The position numbers and the translations under genes are program-made. Of a stretch of 64,000 nt of DNA, positions 27,101-41,399 are shown piece by piece. The stretch's first letter is position 1, and every line of letters begins with the position of its first letter. The notes beneath the pieces were generated by a model. It saw only the letters and a list, made by a program, of their open reading frames with translations, was not told the origin of the DNA and ran no database searches. Source of the stretch: Setophaga petechia (Eukaryota; Chordata; Aves; Passeriformes; Parulidae); assembly GCA_024362935.1 (NCBI GenBank), contig JANCRA010000007.1, positions 9,860,503 through 9,924,502 on the forward strand, read 5' to 3'.

Positions 27101-27830
27101 TGCTTGCTATCAATGGCAACAAATAGAATCAACTTCAAATGTTCACATGCAAGATACAGAGGGAATTTGCTGCAATCGGTTCAAATGAGGCAGAGGGGGA
27201 GGAACATAGGCAGCTCCTATGATTCTGTGAGTCAGTGACAAGAGAGACTGTGGTATTAAAAGTACTCAGCAACGCTGTTGTACAAGAATGGTCTCATTGT
27301 AGTACGCTGCATTAACAGCAGCAAATCCTTGAGAGTTTTCCAGGCCTTGTCAGCCCAGACTGCTTTGATGAATGATATAAACAGAAGATGAAATAATCAC
27401 TCACTAGTTTACAAGCACTGAAGTGCAGCTATTAAAGAATTCTAGTCTGCATTATGACAGTGGAACAGTCATGCTTGGCAAACAGGCCAATATCTGAGCT
27501 TATGGCTGTCAGACATCCTGAATTCTTATCTTAATTTTATATTTCTGAGGCTTATACCTCCAAAGACAATGTTCTCCTCCTTCACATTGTATTTCCCTAC
27601 AGAAAACAAGACTGGCAAACTCAACGGGGTTGTTGCTCTGCTTATCAACTCCCAGATTATCATTATCTCCTTATCATTCAAGAACACCAGTCAATTTTTC
27701 TAGTCTTTGTAGTCAGATAATGATAAGAGAAATCCTCAGTACCACAAAAAAAATTTAACAGATTATTATTTATTTTAAGGAAAATCAACATAAGCATGAA
27801 GTTAGTGACATTGAGCAGACTGTCATTTTA

Positions 27831-27890
27831 TGATTGGACTCAATAATGTTAAAGGTCTGTTCCAACCTAAATCCTTCTACAATTTTGTAT
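27831..27890 (+). mobile_element. CR1-type LINE, very short 3' fragment
   Basis: GATTGGACTCAATAATGTTA, then AAAGGTCTGTTCCAACCTAA and a degenerate ATTCT-like tail match the last ~60 bases of CR1 elements (GGACT, GATGATCTTTAAGGTC, TTCCAACC). Only the 3' tip is recognisable, so subfamily cannot be assigned. Confidence 0.65.
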
Positions 27891-28079
27891 TTATGTTCCA
27901 TGCCGGGGAACAAAGCTGGAAAGACCATTGGGATCACTGATAGCAATTCTCTGCAATCCCAGGAAAATATAATAAACAAGTCAGTAAAACATGGGTCCTG
28001 AGAACAGCAAGGACTATTTCCTAAATCTTCTACAACTGGTTTCAAACTGTGGGTCACAGAACAAACCAGGTAATTAAGG

Positions 28080-28102
28080 AAAAAAAAAAAAAAAAAAAAA
28101 AA
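28080..28102. repeat. Poly(A) tract, 23 bases
   Basis: An uninterrupted A run about 190 bases right of the short CR1 fragment. CR1 elements lack poly-A, so the two are probably unrelated. Confidence 0.93.
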
Positions 28103-30442
28103 CAAAACTGAAAACCAACAACATCACCAAGTTTCAGTAGACTGAAATGATCAATGCACTCAGAAAGTTTTCCAGAGGTACAGAAATGGGAAAAGCTTGA
28201 AAAGAACTGGCCTACAGCCAGGCCAAAGTCAACAGTAAGAGCCCAAAGGCCAGAACTACAACACAACTCAAGAGCAGAGCAGGTGAAATTCAGGCTGCTG
28301 TACTGACCCCCAACAATATCAACTGTTCTATGTCAAACAGTTGAGAGAAAACTCTGAGAGATGGATCACATCCAACAGAGCACAGAGAGTGAAAATGAAC
28401 TAATCAGCTGTTCCCCACTTACCTGACCAAGAAGAAAAATTTCTTCACAAGTCCACATCTTGTTTAACCCACTTCTGATTTAAACAATGCTGCAGAGTAA
28501 TAACAGAATTAAGCAAGAGGTGCACCATGCTAATTTACCAAATATCTCATCACTTCCTCTGGTACCTTCGGTGATGAATCAAAGGATGCCAGCAGTGAGA
28601 AGGCAGGAAAAGTAAATAAAGACTGAAGCTAAAGACTACTAAGCCCCTTAAGCTATCTTTTAAGAGGAAGGTCCCTTTCTGGGCCCCTCTTGTGTCAGGA
28701 GCAGGTATGAAGTATCTGATAACACTTTGTGAGCACTGGGAAGAGGAACTCCAATCCCAAGGACACACACAGAGGTCACAAAGTTCTGTCTTCCTAACTG
28801 TGTTGTCCAGATCAGAGCTTGGAAAAATTATTGGGAGTCCCATTTCTCCTCATGTGACTATTTTCATACACCAGCAACCAGAGTTAGAGGTTAAAATTCC
28901 ACAATTTAAAACTCAATCCAGGATCAGCATCCAGAAAATCACTTGACATTTCCCTGTATCAAGATAACTAATAGTCTCAACAAGTTTACTTTCTATATAA
29001 ATACTTTTCTATAGAAAAAGATATAAAATTAGTTTCCTGTAAAATCTCATCCAAAAGAGACTATAATTATGAGGAGAATGGCCTAATACTTTTTTAAGCC
29101 ATCTTGAGACAACCATCAATATACTTCAGAACATTTCATTGAATTTTATCAGCATTTAAGAAGGGAAAAGAATGCCTTGAGGCCAGCCCTGTCAGCAAAT
29201 ATTTCCCACCATTAACTTCAATCTCAGTATTATTTCAGATGACTGAATTGTAGGCACAATTTTCTAAAGCCGTGTGAACACTCTACTACATTGATGGCCA
29301 GACTTTTCCCACATGAACCATTATTTGCAAATATGGATACAAAGTAATTAGCAATCTTTTGGAAAGTTCACAGGCACACTTCATATTAACAACCTTTCAT
29401 GAAGAAACTCACAGAACTTTGTAAAATTGGAATTTATGAGACCAAGAGCAAATTACATCTTCATTTGTCTCTCTGTATGCTTTCATAAGGAAAATGATTT
29501 TGTAATACCTGGTAGAAAACTTTCTGACCAGAAGCTAAAAAACCAATCTTTTTTTTTTTTCATATATGTAACATCACCAGAAACAGGTTTTTTTTAATTG
29601 CCAGGTTTACATATCTACAGACCTTTTTTGAGGAGCAATTTCATTTTCCCTCATGCATGTCTATCTGAGCTGTAGCCCAGCTTCCTCAGGTAGCTTCCAT
29701 CTTATCAACCCTATCGTTTTTCCTCAGTTCTCAAGCTACTTATTAACATTGCAATAACACACTAAATCTTGAAAATACACCTCTTAAAATTCTCAGCTTC
29801 AAAGTGCATTTGCCAAAGGCCCTAGGATATATGACTATTTCCCAGTTAATATGATAATCTGACAAGATATTTTCAAATTATATATTCAAAGTAGCCCTGA
29901 AGAGACAGAGATATGACAGAACTTTTTAAATCTATATATTTATTTGCATTTCCTAAGTTTGGTTCACCTCACCAACAAAGTAGCTGGGTACAGATTTAAA
30001 TGGCAAACGGATCAGAGCCTTCACTTTGCCTTAAGGGCCTTCTCAGTGGCACTGGGGCCAGCAGAGCCTTTCCAACTGTTGCTGTGCTGTTCTGCACTCC
30101 AAGAAACTCCTTCTATTTCTTCTTCAACCTCAGACAGAGCAACTTTACCTTATTAGTTCCCCTAATTGTCTCAGAAAGTGAACTGAGCAATCCAGGCTAA
30201 CACCTTTTCCTGCCTGTCCCTTGATCCCCTCGTGACTGAGTTTAAGTTGAATTTTGCCAGGTAAAGTGTTGTGTGTATGTTAGATACATACTTTTCTCCA
30301 GGGCCTTGTTCAGTGGTTTTCTGGGCTCCTCTGCTACATTTCACAGTGTATGAATTTTACAGTTAACTTACACTCCATGCACAGGTTTTATACAGAGGTA
30401 AACTACACCCCTGGGCAATTTAGCAATGCTATTTCTGAAAGG

Positions 30443-30468
30443 AAAAAAAAAAAAAAAAAAGAAAAAAA
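30443..30468. repeat. Poly(A) tract, A18 then G and A7
   Basis: A homopolymer run with one G interruption followed by CCCC. It is a simple repeat with no retroposon body seen. Confidence 0.9.
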
Positions 30469-32702
30469 CCCCACAACTTTCTACATTGCAAGTCTGTCAC
30501 AAGTTAGAGACTATAAGCTTTTCTCCCTTGCAAGCCTAAAAGAATGCATCATTTTAAAGCACATTTTCTCCAGCTTATTCATTTATTCTTCTGAGAAAAT
30601 ACATTTCAGAACCAAAACATGACACACATCCTGCTCCAAGCCCTCCTCTACAGCATCCTGCAGATGTGCCACTTCTACTGACTCAACACAACCACCCACA
30701 ACTTCTCAAGGCAAGAGACAAGACTCCAGATTACAAACAGTCTCCCTGCAGGCCAGCAACAACAAAGACCAGTTATCAGCATTACCAAAATCCAGTTTAG
30801 AGCCCCAGTGCCACCATAAACACAGGACATGAACTCCCATCTTTGATCAACAAGATATTTCTTGCACACCCACCAAGTATTTTCTTCACATTGAACTGCA
30901 CAAAGTGCAACACCTCTTTGAATGCAATTAACACAAGAAAGAAAACACAAACACTTTGAAATTATAACCATGCATAATCTGCCTCAAAACTTCACAAAAG
31001 TTTTAGGAAGTGCTTTTTGACCAAACTACCATTTTAGTCTGACTCCATTAAGTACTAGCATTGCCAGAATGCCCTATAGCTAGTACAACTGACCACTGCT
31101 ATAGTTTCTTTTTTTACATTCCTGATATAATGCCATTCTTTAGAGCTATAGAGATGCCTTGAGGTAGCAGCTCTGGCTTCTTGCCCCTGTGTGTTCTCCA
31201 TTTCCTTATAATGGAAAGGTTAAAAGTTAAAATCTAAAATAAAAATATTTTAAAAGAGAGGAAGATTACCCTTCATATCAGTGAAAGCAGGATGAGAGGC
31301 TTAATTCTGTAATGCAAGGCTCACTGCAGCAGGTAACACAGAGGAAGCTACATGAAACTTAGAGTTTTCACCTGTTGGTCACTTAAAGGCACTAAGTCTT
31401 CCAGAGACACTTTTCATTTCCATAATGCAATCCCACTTCTTGTAATGTAAATGAAAAAGGCAAAACCTTACTCTTGTCATGCAGATATAGTAAGCATTTA
31501 CAAACCTTAGAATATACCCTGACAAAGCATCTGTGTACTGCTGCCAACAGATGTCATCATGATGATTAAAATGCAGTGGAAATAAAATAATCCAGTAAAT
31601 CATGAAAAGCGTGTTCATAAATTCTATTGCATTGAGCAGTGGCAGGGAAGAGGGAAGTATGGGGGGAGCACCATGCTGCCAAACAAGAGAAGACAGGTAA
31701 AAAAGACATCAGAATTTGAGAAGAAAATTTACATGTACAGACCTCACCAGCAGGTAGAATGATGGACCTGCTGTTCATACAAAAAGGAGCAGGCTAGAAG
31801 TGATGAAGTGGCTCTGGAAAGTGCAACCACAGACAGGAAAGTCTCCTCAGTTAGATGCTTTTGAGAAACTGGAGTTTTAGTTAAGAACCCCAGGCATAAA
31901 GATACCAGCTATAACTCTACAGTCCCTGACTTGGCAATAAAACACTAAGAACAAACCAAATGGACAACAGAGAGAAACACTTCCTGAGAAAAATACTGGG
32001 TTACTGGGAAAAAGTCTACTCAAAGACACTTTTGAGAACCAGGCTTGCAGATTTGATTCTAAAGAATCAGATATCCCTAATTACATTGCCCAGGTGACTC
32101 TCAGTTTCATCTGATGCTACATTATATTTCAAAACAACAGTGTAAAAACAAAGAGGATACACCATGGTCACAAAAATGTAAACTGCCCTCAACACATAAG
32201 GCACTAAGCCTTTAGAAAGAGGGTTTCTTAAAGGAAAAAAAAAAAGGTAGTGCTGAAACATGAGATTACTTTTCACGTGGACTGCACAATGCTTTAACCC
32301 AGATATGGGCATGCTCCTGTCCAGCTGTCCTGGGCAAGTGGCTTTTCTACAAGCTGAGGTTTGTCAATCTCAGCTTCTGCTACACTGTATCTTTCCCCAT
32401 CTCATCCTGTGAGCAAAAATTCCTTTTCTCCTGTTGGAAAGTGAAATGCCTTGCACAGGCTGATTATTTGCAAAACGGTTACTGGTCTAAGATGTGGCAC
32501 CCCTGCCCTTCTCCAGCCTCTTTAAAAACCAGACTCATACTGTGCAAACAGCATGCTCAGACCAGGGGAGGAACAAACTTTTTCTATTTCTGTTTGGGTC
32601 ACTAAGTCCTACCTATATCAAAAACACTTTTACTTCCACAGTAACTGATGAACTGCAGCATGAAAGCAAGCTGAAAGAAAAAAAAAAAGGGAAAGTTTCA
32701 CT

Positions 32703-32726
32703 AAAAAAAAAAAAAAAACAAAAAAA
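32703..32726. repeat. Poly(A) tract, A16-C-A7
   Basis: A16, one C, then A7 and CCC. Another A11 run lies just left, near 32679-32688. Simple repeat only. Confidence 0.88.
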
Positions 32727-35700
32727 CCCTTCAGGCAGATAATTGGGTTGCTCCCTTTTATTTTGTGTGCACTTCAACATCCTAGCCCTCTCTGGTTTGA
32801 CCCTTGCAGACATCACATCCTAAGTTCCTTTTCTCTAAACTTCTCAGATAACTTTTCTCATTCCAAAAATATTTTCAAGTAGGATAGAAAATGGGCAAAT
32901 CATCAGTCATTTCAATTAGAATGCAGGTAATACTTTACACAAGACAATGCTCAATTTACATCATTTACTTGGGAGTTATAAAGCATTTTTAAATCAATGT
33001 AAAATTAAATTTAAACAAATTGTTTTAAAATAAAGGATTTGCAAATGCACAAAGACACTGAGAGACTCTGTCTCTTATAAGTAAACTCCTCCTTCCACCA
33101 TCCCAAGTTTTACCTTTAGGAGCAGAGAGGTGAAGAAGATAAAGGGCTATGGAAATGCTCTAGATCATTACAGAGTTTCTCTATTGGAAGTATTATCAAG
33201 CAGCAAATGATTGCTGTTTCCTAAGTATCATGTAATGGCATAAATAGGGTCATTTACCCACCAACGAAGACAATTCTCATTAACTTCACAAAGATTCAGT
33301 TCTATGGAAAATCCTTTTATTCAATTTCTAAATAAGAACAAACCAGACTGTCAATGAGATTTTGAGGACATTGAAAGCATTCCATCAGCAATGTTACTAG
33401 TCAAAATCTCTAAGACTCAGATAAGTAAATTAAAAAGCAGAGGATAAAATGACTAGACTGAGGAATAGGATACTTAATGAGTCCCTGGTCCCACTAGGAG
33501 TTTTTGGCTTGAGATTCATGTGTTTATATGAGAGAAATTAATTTCTTAGATATTATTCTGTTGACTATATGGGGGAGAAATTGTTTTCTTACTGTCCTTT
33601 TACTCCCTCTATGAAAGGTTGCTAAGGGAATAGTTCTCAGTAAGGTCAAGCAGCAGAAGCCCTGCTGTGTGTTTTAATGCAGCCAAACAACACTTGAAAT
33701 TAATGCCTCTTGGTTCTTTCTACCTTTAAGGACTGGCTGTTAGTGCTTTCCAGTATTCTTACTGCATACATGAATATGTAATGGGCAGAAGAGAGAAAAT
33801 GGACAGGCACAACAGGGTCAGAATGAAGGAACTCCACAAAAGCTGTGCTAGTGCAGAGAGCTTCTTCCTGATAAGGCAAAATTTTCAGATTATAAAAAGC
33901 ACTCCAAACCCACAAACCTGAACCCTTTTTCAAACACAGCAATCAAGTCCCCAAATTATAATTAAATGCGAGCTATTAGGAAAAACATAAAAGAAAGCCT
34001 TTCAACATAGTTCTCATTTCAGATATTATTGCCTGAAAGTTGTGTAAATGAAAGAAAAACTGGCATATTAGTATATCATTATTATCTGCCTTTGAAATTA
34101 TTACAGATCTACATATGACATAAAATGAGTATCTCAAAATGTTCTACACTACTTAACAATCTCACATCCATTTCCTTGACCAGATTCCTAATATGAAAAG
34201 AGCTGCACTAAGGATCAGCATCAGCTGCTCCCATTCCTCAGTGAAGAGTGAAATGGAAAGTGTTCTCAGGATGACACCCAGGATTTTGACCTCAGAGCCA
34301 ACACAGTTCTGTGTAAGGAAGTCTCATATAAGCCCTGTGCATAAAACATGTCATTCCTCACTCTGAACCCTGAGCACTTTTAACAGGTTTCCAAATGGAA
34401 AGAACCCACAGCATTTCCATGTGTAACAAAAATCACTGCAAGTACTATGACATCAATATAAAGGAAGTGTCCAAATGTGAAATTGAACATGTAAACTATT
34501 TTTCAAAATCATCAACTCAAATAACTGAAAATCATGGAAAAATCTCTTGCCAAGAAAAAAAAAGAGGTCTGTGGATCAATTTTATTCTAGCAAGTCACTT
34601 TCAGAAAAACACGCACATTTGCAGGTTAAAAAAAAAAGTTAAATTTCCTACAATTACAAGACTCACACAGCAGAATGATTCCAACAATCTAAGTAATATT
34701 TTTTTTCTGAGAGGCAAGTTGAAAAAGCACCTCTAAGCTCAAGATGACAGAGACAAATAAAGACACAGCAGGAATCCCCCTCAGAGGAAATTTATTATGA
34801 ATAAAAGTATGAGAAACATTTTGATTTTTGCCTAGAAAAAGACTTTGGTTGCTCTGAAATGACAAAAAGTGGAATCTGAAGTAACTGTTTCAGCTACAGT
34901 CTTGGTGTGCTGTGGTCTTACAGTCGGGCATTATTACAGCTGTATTACTTGGCTTTGAGGCTTTGTTTTGTTTTCCTTCCAGTAAAAAACTGTTGTAAGC
35001 CACAAACAGTTTTAATAAACATGATATCCCCTCTATTCAAAGAATGTGCAGCTTTAACTACTTTCACTGTATGGCTCAAACTCAGCATGATAAATCACAT
35101 CAAAATATTAAATTCATCTCATTCAGCAAGTATAAAGATGTAATTTAAAATGTAATACTTAGATAGTCAATCCCCTAATCATCTGTAGCTGGAAGATTCT
35201 GAACATAGGCTCAAGGCATATTCCCTGCTGGACACATTACAGTAAGTCTAGCAATTAAATTATTTGTACAGAGTATATGGGCAAGCATGTATATGCATAT
35301 ATCCAGATTGCATTTCACAGTTCAGGATCCTGTTCTTGAGCCATTATTTTAACTAGATCAAGCTGAGGAGGTTTTGTGTACTCATTTCACTTTTACAGAT
35401 CCTCCTCCACATTAATGACTGAGAACAGCTGCCACAGACAAAGTGTTCAGAAAATTATTTTCTCTAAAAAATAATAAATAAGCAAAACACAAAGAAACTC
35501 TTTAACCCTGAAACATGTTCCCTAACATTTATATGAACACTGCTTATTTGTGATCTTTTGGGATAATTTCTAGTATACCAGTTAATGAGTAGCATATTTT
35601 CCATAATGAAATCCCAGAATAAGAAACCCAACTGCACCTCCTTGGTAAATGAGCAGGATCAGCAGCAGGATCAGTGGGAAAGACAATTACACACTAAAAA

Positions 35701-37479
35701 AGCACTGTAGCCTAACCTGCAGCTAATTTTCTGTATGAGACCCTCAAAATAGATGGGTCACCCACACCTTACATGGAAATAACAGTATTAGCAAGTCTGC
35801 AATTAGAAGAAAGAAGAAATGCACTTAACCTGCTCTGCAGATGGAAGAAGTAAAAAAAAAAAACAAACAAAACTCTTTCAAACTAAATAAGTCTTTTAAC
35901 TGCAAAGCATGAAAATAATAAGGCATATCCTGCCATCCTACAGCAAGCAGGACTGAGATGCCTCTTGTGGTCTCCTCTGCACCCCCAGACTCCACCAAGC
36001 TGGGGCAGGACCAGGTACTCCAATCAGGTCCCATCTACACTGCAGGCACACTTTCTTTTCCACACAAAGCCTCTTGTTCCCGGGGGATGCTCAGCTGTGA
36101 CACATCCTTGTTCCCCTGAGTGCCTGCAGTACCGTGTGTGACACTGTGTCACACCAAGCTCTGGGCAGCCCAGCCCCAGCATGAACTGACAGGAGCCTCT
36201 GCAAAGGCAAAGCACGTGGCTGGGATGGAACTAACCCTGGTACAGCCTGTAAAAACACCCAAACTACACCAGGGGCATGCTGGAGCAGGACTGCCTCCCA
36301 GAAGTACCAAATATTCTGCACCCACAGTCAAACTGTGACCAGAACAGAACAGCTGTTGGCTACCAAGTAACAAACAGCAAGAGGGGTGAACCAACAAAAC
36401 AGAAGGGGATATAGATATTGACCCATAGACTGTAGCCTGCCTTCATCCTCAGCACCGAAGGGACTCCCTCATGGACAATCAACTCCTTTCCTTCCTACTG
36501 CACATCCCTGCTTTCAACATATCAAAAGCATAAGAATATCAGGAGATGGACATTTTAATTTGCTGTTTTCATTAGCTCTGAAAACACTCTTGTTTATATT
36601 ACACCAAGACATACAACTGTAGAGCATAAAAACACAAGCACAATGAGATGACAGTGTCACAGATGTCTTCACTGTGGCAGTCCTTAACAGGTCGAGGTCC
36701 GACCTCAGAGGGCCCAAGGAGGTAAAACTGTTAAACCCATTCACCCCACTGAGCAACAGCTTTTAAATGCAGAGAAACAGCAGAAAAAAACCTGTCATTG
36801 CACAGCAAGGCCTCTCTGACCACAGGTGGGAACCTCTACCTACACTTTCTGGTTGGCTTTTAAAAACTGTTGCAAGTTGGTATTAAACTGACTGAAAAGG
36901 TATGTAACAGTATTTGCTTTCCAGAGAGTTAGGAGTGCACATGTCAAAACTTCCAAACAAGACCTTGCACCCCAATGAAAAGAGTTTGAAATCTGTGTTC
37001 AAGCATGGAAGAAGAGTAGATAAAGGTAAAGTTACTTGACAGTGAAAGACTCAAGAGAAAACATTGGAGAAAAACCGACAGTACTTCGATATAAACCAAT
37101 CCTTTGCAATTCTGGCAGATGAGATTTTTTTCTAATGCTTTACTTTAAAAATCTAGGTACAGTCTATAGGTCCTACCTATGCACCCAATTCCCCAAGCCA
37201 GAGCGGTCAAATCAATAAAGTTTTGGGGTTTGGGTTTGTTTTTTTTTAATTAAAAAAATTAAATAATGATAATAACGAACCCTATTAATTTGTACATGCA
37301 GTATTTCACAAATAAATGTAAATAGCAATGGAGCTGCTGAGTCTGGTTCTCCAGATCTGTATTTCATCTTATTTGATCAGCTTACACCTTATCAACAAAT
37401 AAAACTGTAGAAAGCAACTGTGGTTGTAACATCAAATATATGTGCTGAGACAAGAGAGATCAAGAGCCATGTGCTGATC

Positions 37480-37770
37480 TATTCTCCCCGAGATCCAGTG
37501 ACGTGGTGTGTGGGACTGGCTCAAAGCTGTGTCACAGAAACTTTCAACTGGACACGAGGAAACATTTCCTTACTGCAACGGTGGTCAGACACTGGAACAG
37601 CCTTTCCAGAGAGGTGCTTGATGCCACAAGCCTGACAGTGGTTGAGGCATATGGACATTGCTCTTAACAACATGCTTGAAATTTTGGTCTGCCTTGAATT
37701 ATTCAGGCAGCTAGACTAGATACTGTTGTAGGTCACTTCCAATAGTCTATTCTGTCTATTCTATTTTATG
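37480..37770 (+). mobile_element. CR1-type LINE, truncated 3' end
   Basis: The stretch follows the CR1 3' consensus I know from birds: AACTGGACACGAGGAAACAT, then CACTGGAACAGCCTTTCCAG, AGAGGTGCTTGATGCC, CAGGCAGCTAGACTAGATAC, TTGTAGGTCACTTCCAA, and a terminal run of imperfect ATTCT units to about 37770. CR1 elements end in short tandem repeats instead of poly-A, as here. It is 5'-truncated and has no intact reverse transcriptase frame; its left edge is approximate. It lies opposite to GRID1 transcription. Confidence 0.85.
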
Positions 37771-40700
37771 TCAAGTACACATCATTACCAAGTGCTACAG
37801 ACTATGATAACAGACCACATTCACTCAATGGTATACAGCACAGACACCCAAAAACTCAGCAGCTCTGAGTTGCTCTGAAACCACAGCAGTGTGTATGGGA
37901 CTGACAATAAACCCATTTATGGAACACCATTCTTGCTCTCAAATCACATTCTGATTTTCCAAATTTGTTCTGGTTTCCAGAACTGACAGCATTTTAACAA
38001 CAACAAGCACACATACAAGGCCTCTCAAATTAGAAACAATTCATTTGAAATTGCCATGCAGAGAGAACATCAAGTTTCAGCTCCAGGAAAGCTCCATAGA
38101 TGTGTAAGCATCATCCACTGAGAAAAAGAGGTTTAAAGTTTTGCAGTTTCTGACTAACAAGCTCCTTTGGATCCCTTCTCCTAAGGGTGCTACAAATGGC
38201 AAGTATTAGCTTTCTCATGTCCCAGTTCTGATCTACAGCTAACTATGAAAGCAGCAATGCTTTGAAAACAACATTTTAAAAACTTACAGGTCAGTTTTGT
38301 TTGGGTTTTTTTTAGTTTAAACATGCCATCACATTTTCAAGCCCATCCACAAATCTGTTTGCCATCTGTACGTCATGCATGCAGTCCCTTCTGAGCACCA
38401 ATGACAGGCTCAGAAATCTCAATTTGAACAGAAAGCTTAAAAAGTAGCTTTGAGCTTATTTGAATCCTTGAATCACAAAAAGGTTAGTACAGCATTAGTT
38501 TAAATACAGGCCACACAAAAACAAGCTCACACTGCAATCACTTAACTAAAACTGAGCACATAACTCTTTTGGAAGCAAGAATCTAGTTTAACTTTACGTT
38601 TGTGGTTTGAGCTTATTTCTCTAAATCACATGAAAAGAACAATGATTCCCCATGTATATTTCCTCCCATAACAGTCAGTGAAAAACAATTTTTCCCTCAA
38701 GTAATTGCCACATACATAAAAGCAATATTCTACCAAATGCAATGACTGCTTGCAAGGGCACTCAAAACAGGCCTATTTTATGCATACACCAGGGTCTGTT
38801 CATTCTTTACTGTTTCATCCCTTGCCACTGGAGCTCCTTGCACCCATTTGCAGCACTTTGTTTATAGAATGAGTTTGATGGGACCGAAACAATCTCATTA
38901 CTCATCAGCACAACAGGATCTTGTTTATGCAATATATATTGAAATGAAAGACAAATAAGGAAACAAAATTTAAACTTTTTGTTAATTGCAGTTCTCTGGT
39001 ACCTGACACAACCATTAACAGGAGTGCCCACCAATTCTTTGAAGAAAAAGTATCTCTGAATTTTATTTACCGATTTCAGTCACCAGAGACTATCACTATA
39101 GCTCCCTTATCTCACTATAGCAAAGTCCCTAGAGGTTTTTTTTTTATTTTTCCCCAAAATCTAGCAATACATCTCAGCACATCCAGCACTGAAAACTACT
39201 CTGAATGAAAAGCAAGGTATCTTTTGTTTGGCTTTTAGTTCTGTGAATGCATTGGTCCTCTAAGAAAACCCTGCTGGTACTACTCTTCTGTGCTTCCTAC
39301 TCATGCAGATGTTCTCTAACTGCACAGTAAATGCCAGGACAAACACATGCTAGAACTATCTCTGTCAGTAATTAAAGTTTCATCATTGTGTAACAGACAT
39401 TGTTATATGGAATGATGACTTTCTGTAATTCTACCAGCACAATATCATTGAAATGAAGGTCTCTCTTTAAAGTTCTCTTTTAAAAGGACTTAAGGATAAT
39501 TTACAATGTCATCTTACAGGACTGTGCAAAAGACACTTCAAATAAAAACAGTATTTGATTGGTTTCCTTGCGTGAACTATTCTGGTGGTGATAGACAATG
39601 GTCTATTTTTATTCCAAATTGGTTTTCACTTGTAAAAAAAGTTCCATCCCTGTGGAGCTAAGGCTTGCAACATTGATTTCCATGCCACTGCTTGGAAAGA
39701 TGCTGCAGAAGAATAATGGGGATGTCAGGGCGTTTTATGTAGTGGTAGCAAGATTCTGTGAGGAGTCTGGGCAGGGGATTTGCTCCAAGTTGCTCTGACT
39801 ACTACATGCAGTATTTTGCCAAAATGAGCAGGACATCCAAACAGTGAGATACAATGAGATTTTGAATAATCAGAACAACATCAAGTAACACTGGTCAATG
39901 AGACACTGCTCAGTAAGAACAGACCAGCAACCTGTACACCCCATGGATTATTCTGCCCACATGGATGACAATTTCAAAGGTAGGAAATTAAATCTTAAAT
40001 TTAAAAAAAGACCTGACCTGAACCAACAAAGCAAGCCAGGAAATTGAGCAGAGTCAGACATTTTTCTTAGGCTTCCCATTGTGGCAAGCTTTTACTTGCA
40101 TAAATGATCATTCCACAATACTCCCAAAAGAAAACACCTTGATGTGCCTTAATGAAGCAGCGATAGAGAACCAGTTCTTTTTGGAATAGTGAAGAATCAT
40201 CAACCACTTAATTCTCCAGCGCACTATCAGTTCATCAAAGAGCAATTCAAACTGCAATGGGCAGTGAAAGAGCATCTTGGAAGGGACAGTAGAAAACATC
40301 TTTATTTACATATATTCAGGTAGCACAAAGCACCTGTAACAAAATGGCTGAAAATCTGACCAGGCCCTTTTCTGTGGATGCAGCATGGAAATTCAACAGA
40401 GATAATTTATTTTCATCGTAGTCTTCATAAATGCAACCCCAATCTTCGAGGTTAACAAATAACTCAATTTTTAAAAAGTATTACTAGACCAAGAAGAATC
40501 CTCCACGAAGTCATGCTTTCCTGCTTTTTACAAAACTGAGCAAAGGGACCCCATCCACCAGACTGCCAGCTCAGATCGCCAGGCATTCAAAATGGTTTCA
40601 TACAGTTTTACTTCTGAGAAGAGACATTGTTGAAAGCTATTGTTCAGCCAGCCAACTACTGTCACTTCCATGAATATGAATAAGCTCCAATATAGGACAC

Positions 40701-41399
40701 TGAGTTTTTGCAAATGTAAGAAGATCCAGTTGTTCAGTTATTCTTTGCCAATAAATCAACCCACCAGTATTTAGAGATTTTTGGTTTCCTCTGGTGTTTG
40801 AATATGTGGGTGGAGTTTTGCTTTCAAGTCCCCTTCTTCCCACTTTAATAAAGATTTTTTTTCATAGCACCTTGCTAAGTTTTCAGAGCAGCTGAAGCAA
40901 TGTTACTGTCAATGGGATGAGGCCCTTGGAAATAGATATATTGCTGTTTCTCGGGATAGTATTAACTAGCACCTACTCTGAGGAAAAAAACGAGCAGAAG
41001 AAATTGCTCAGAGTTCATGAAAATTAACATTTGGTATAATTTTGTAGCCATAATTTACATGTACACAACTTAGACATAAATACATATGGATTAATGCAAA
41101 TCTTCATACCGGGAAAGATTTGCTGTGCTCTGTAAAACTAGGGGTAAGGCTGGTGATGAATCATTTTTAAAATATTCTAGTCTGGGTATATAAATAGCTT
41201 TCTGTTTCTAGAATAATTACTACTGAAAAATACAGCTTCTTAAATAACCTAGGCCATAATTAACCTTCGCTTCATTAAATCACAAATAATATCTTTTTAA
41301 AGTCTTATTTGTAAAGGCAAGCTGATTAATTTAAACGTTTCCCTTTTGCAAAAAAAGGGAAAAATTTAAAAACTAATTGGAATGCTTTACCAACGGAGC
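37771..41399. other. Intron 2, right section up to the CpG island: no gene seen
   Basis: AT-rich intron ending in about 150 bases of homeodomain-type motifs (near 41,240-41,345, including CATAATTAACC and GATTAATTTAAAC) just before GC content jumps. This last stretch may be part of promoter-proximal regulation of GRID1, by inference only. Confidence 0.5.

Larger units (their letters stand above)
9600..27800. other. Intron 2, middle section: no gene seen
   Basis: AT-rich sequence with homopolymer runs and no recognisable exon. The longest frame (minus, 12923-13354, 143 codons) shows no family signature. A moderately GC-richer patch at about 24,460-24,830 has frames of 79-93 codons on both strands without similarity to known proteins. 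One or two AGGGACTTTTCCAACCCC-like scraps (near 25285) may be decayed CR1 tips but are too short to call. Confidence 0.55.
27891..37479. other. Intron 2, section between the CR1 fragments: no gene seen
   Basis: AT-rich sequence with three poly-A tracts and a GC-richer patch near 36,000-36,340. Frames reach at most about 113 codons and look random. No RNA gene or further mobile element was recognised. Confidence 0.55.

Noticed and set aside
27160..27240. CTCCTATGATTCTGTGAG as a CR1 3' tail
   Set aside because: Only the terminal ATTCT-like motif is present, with no TTCCAACC or earlier consensus.
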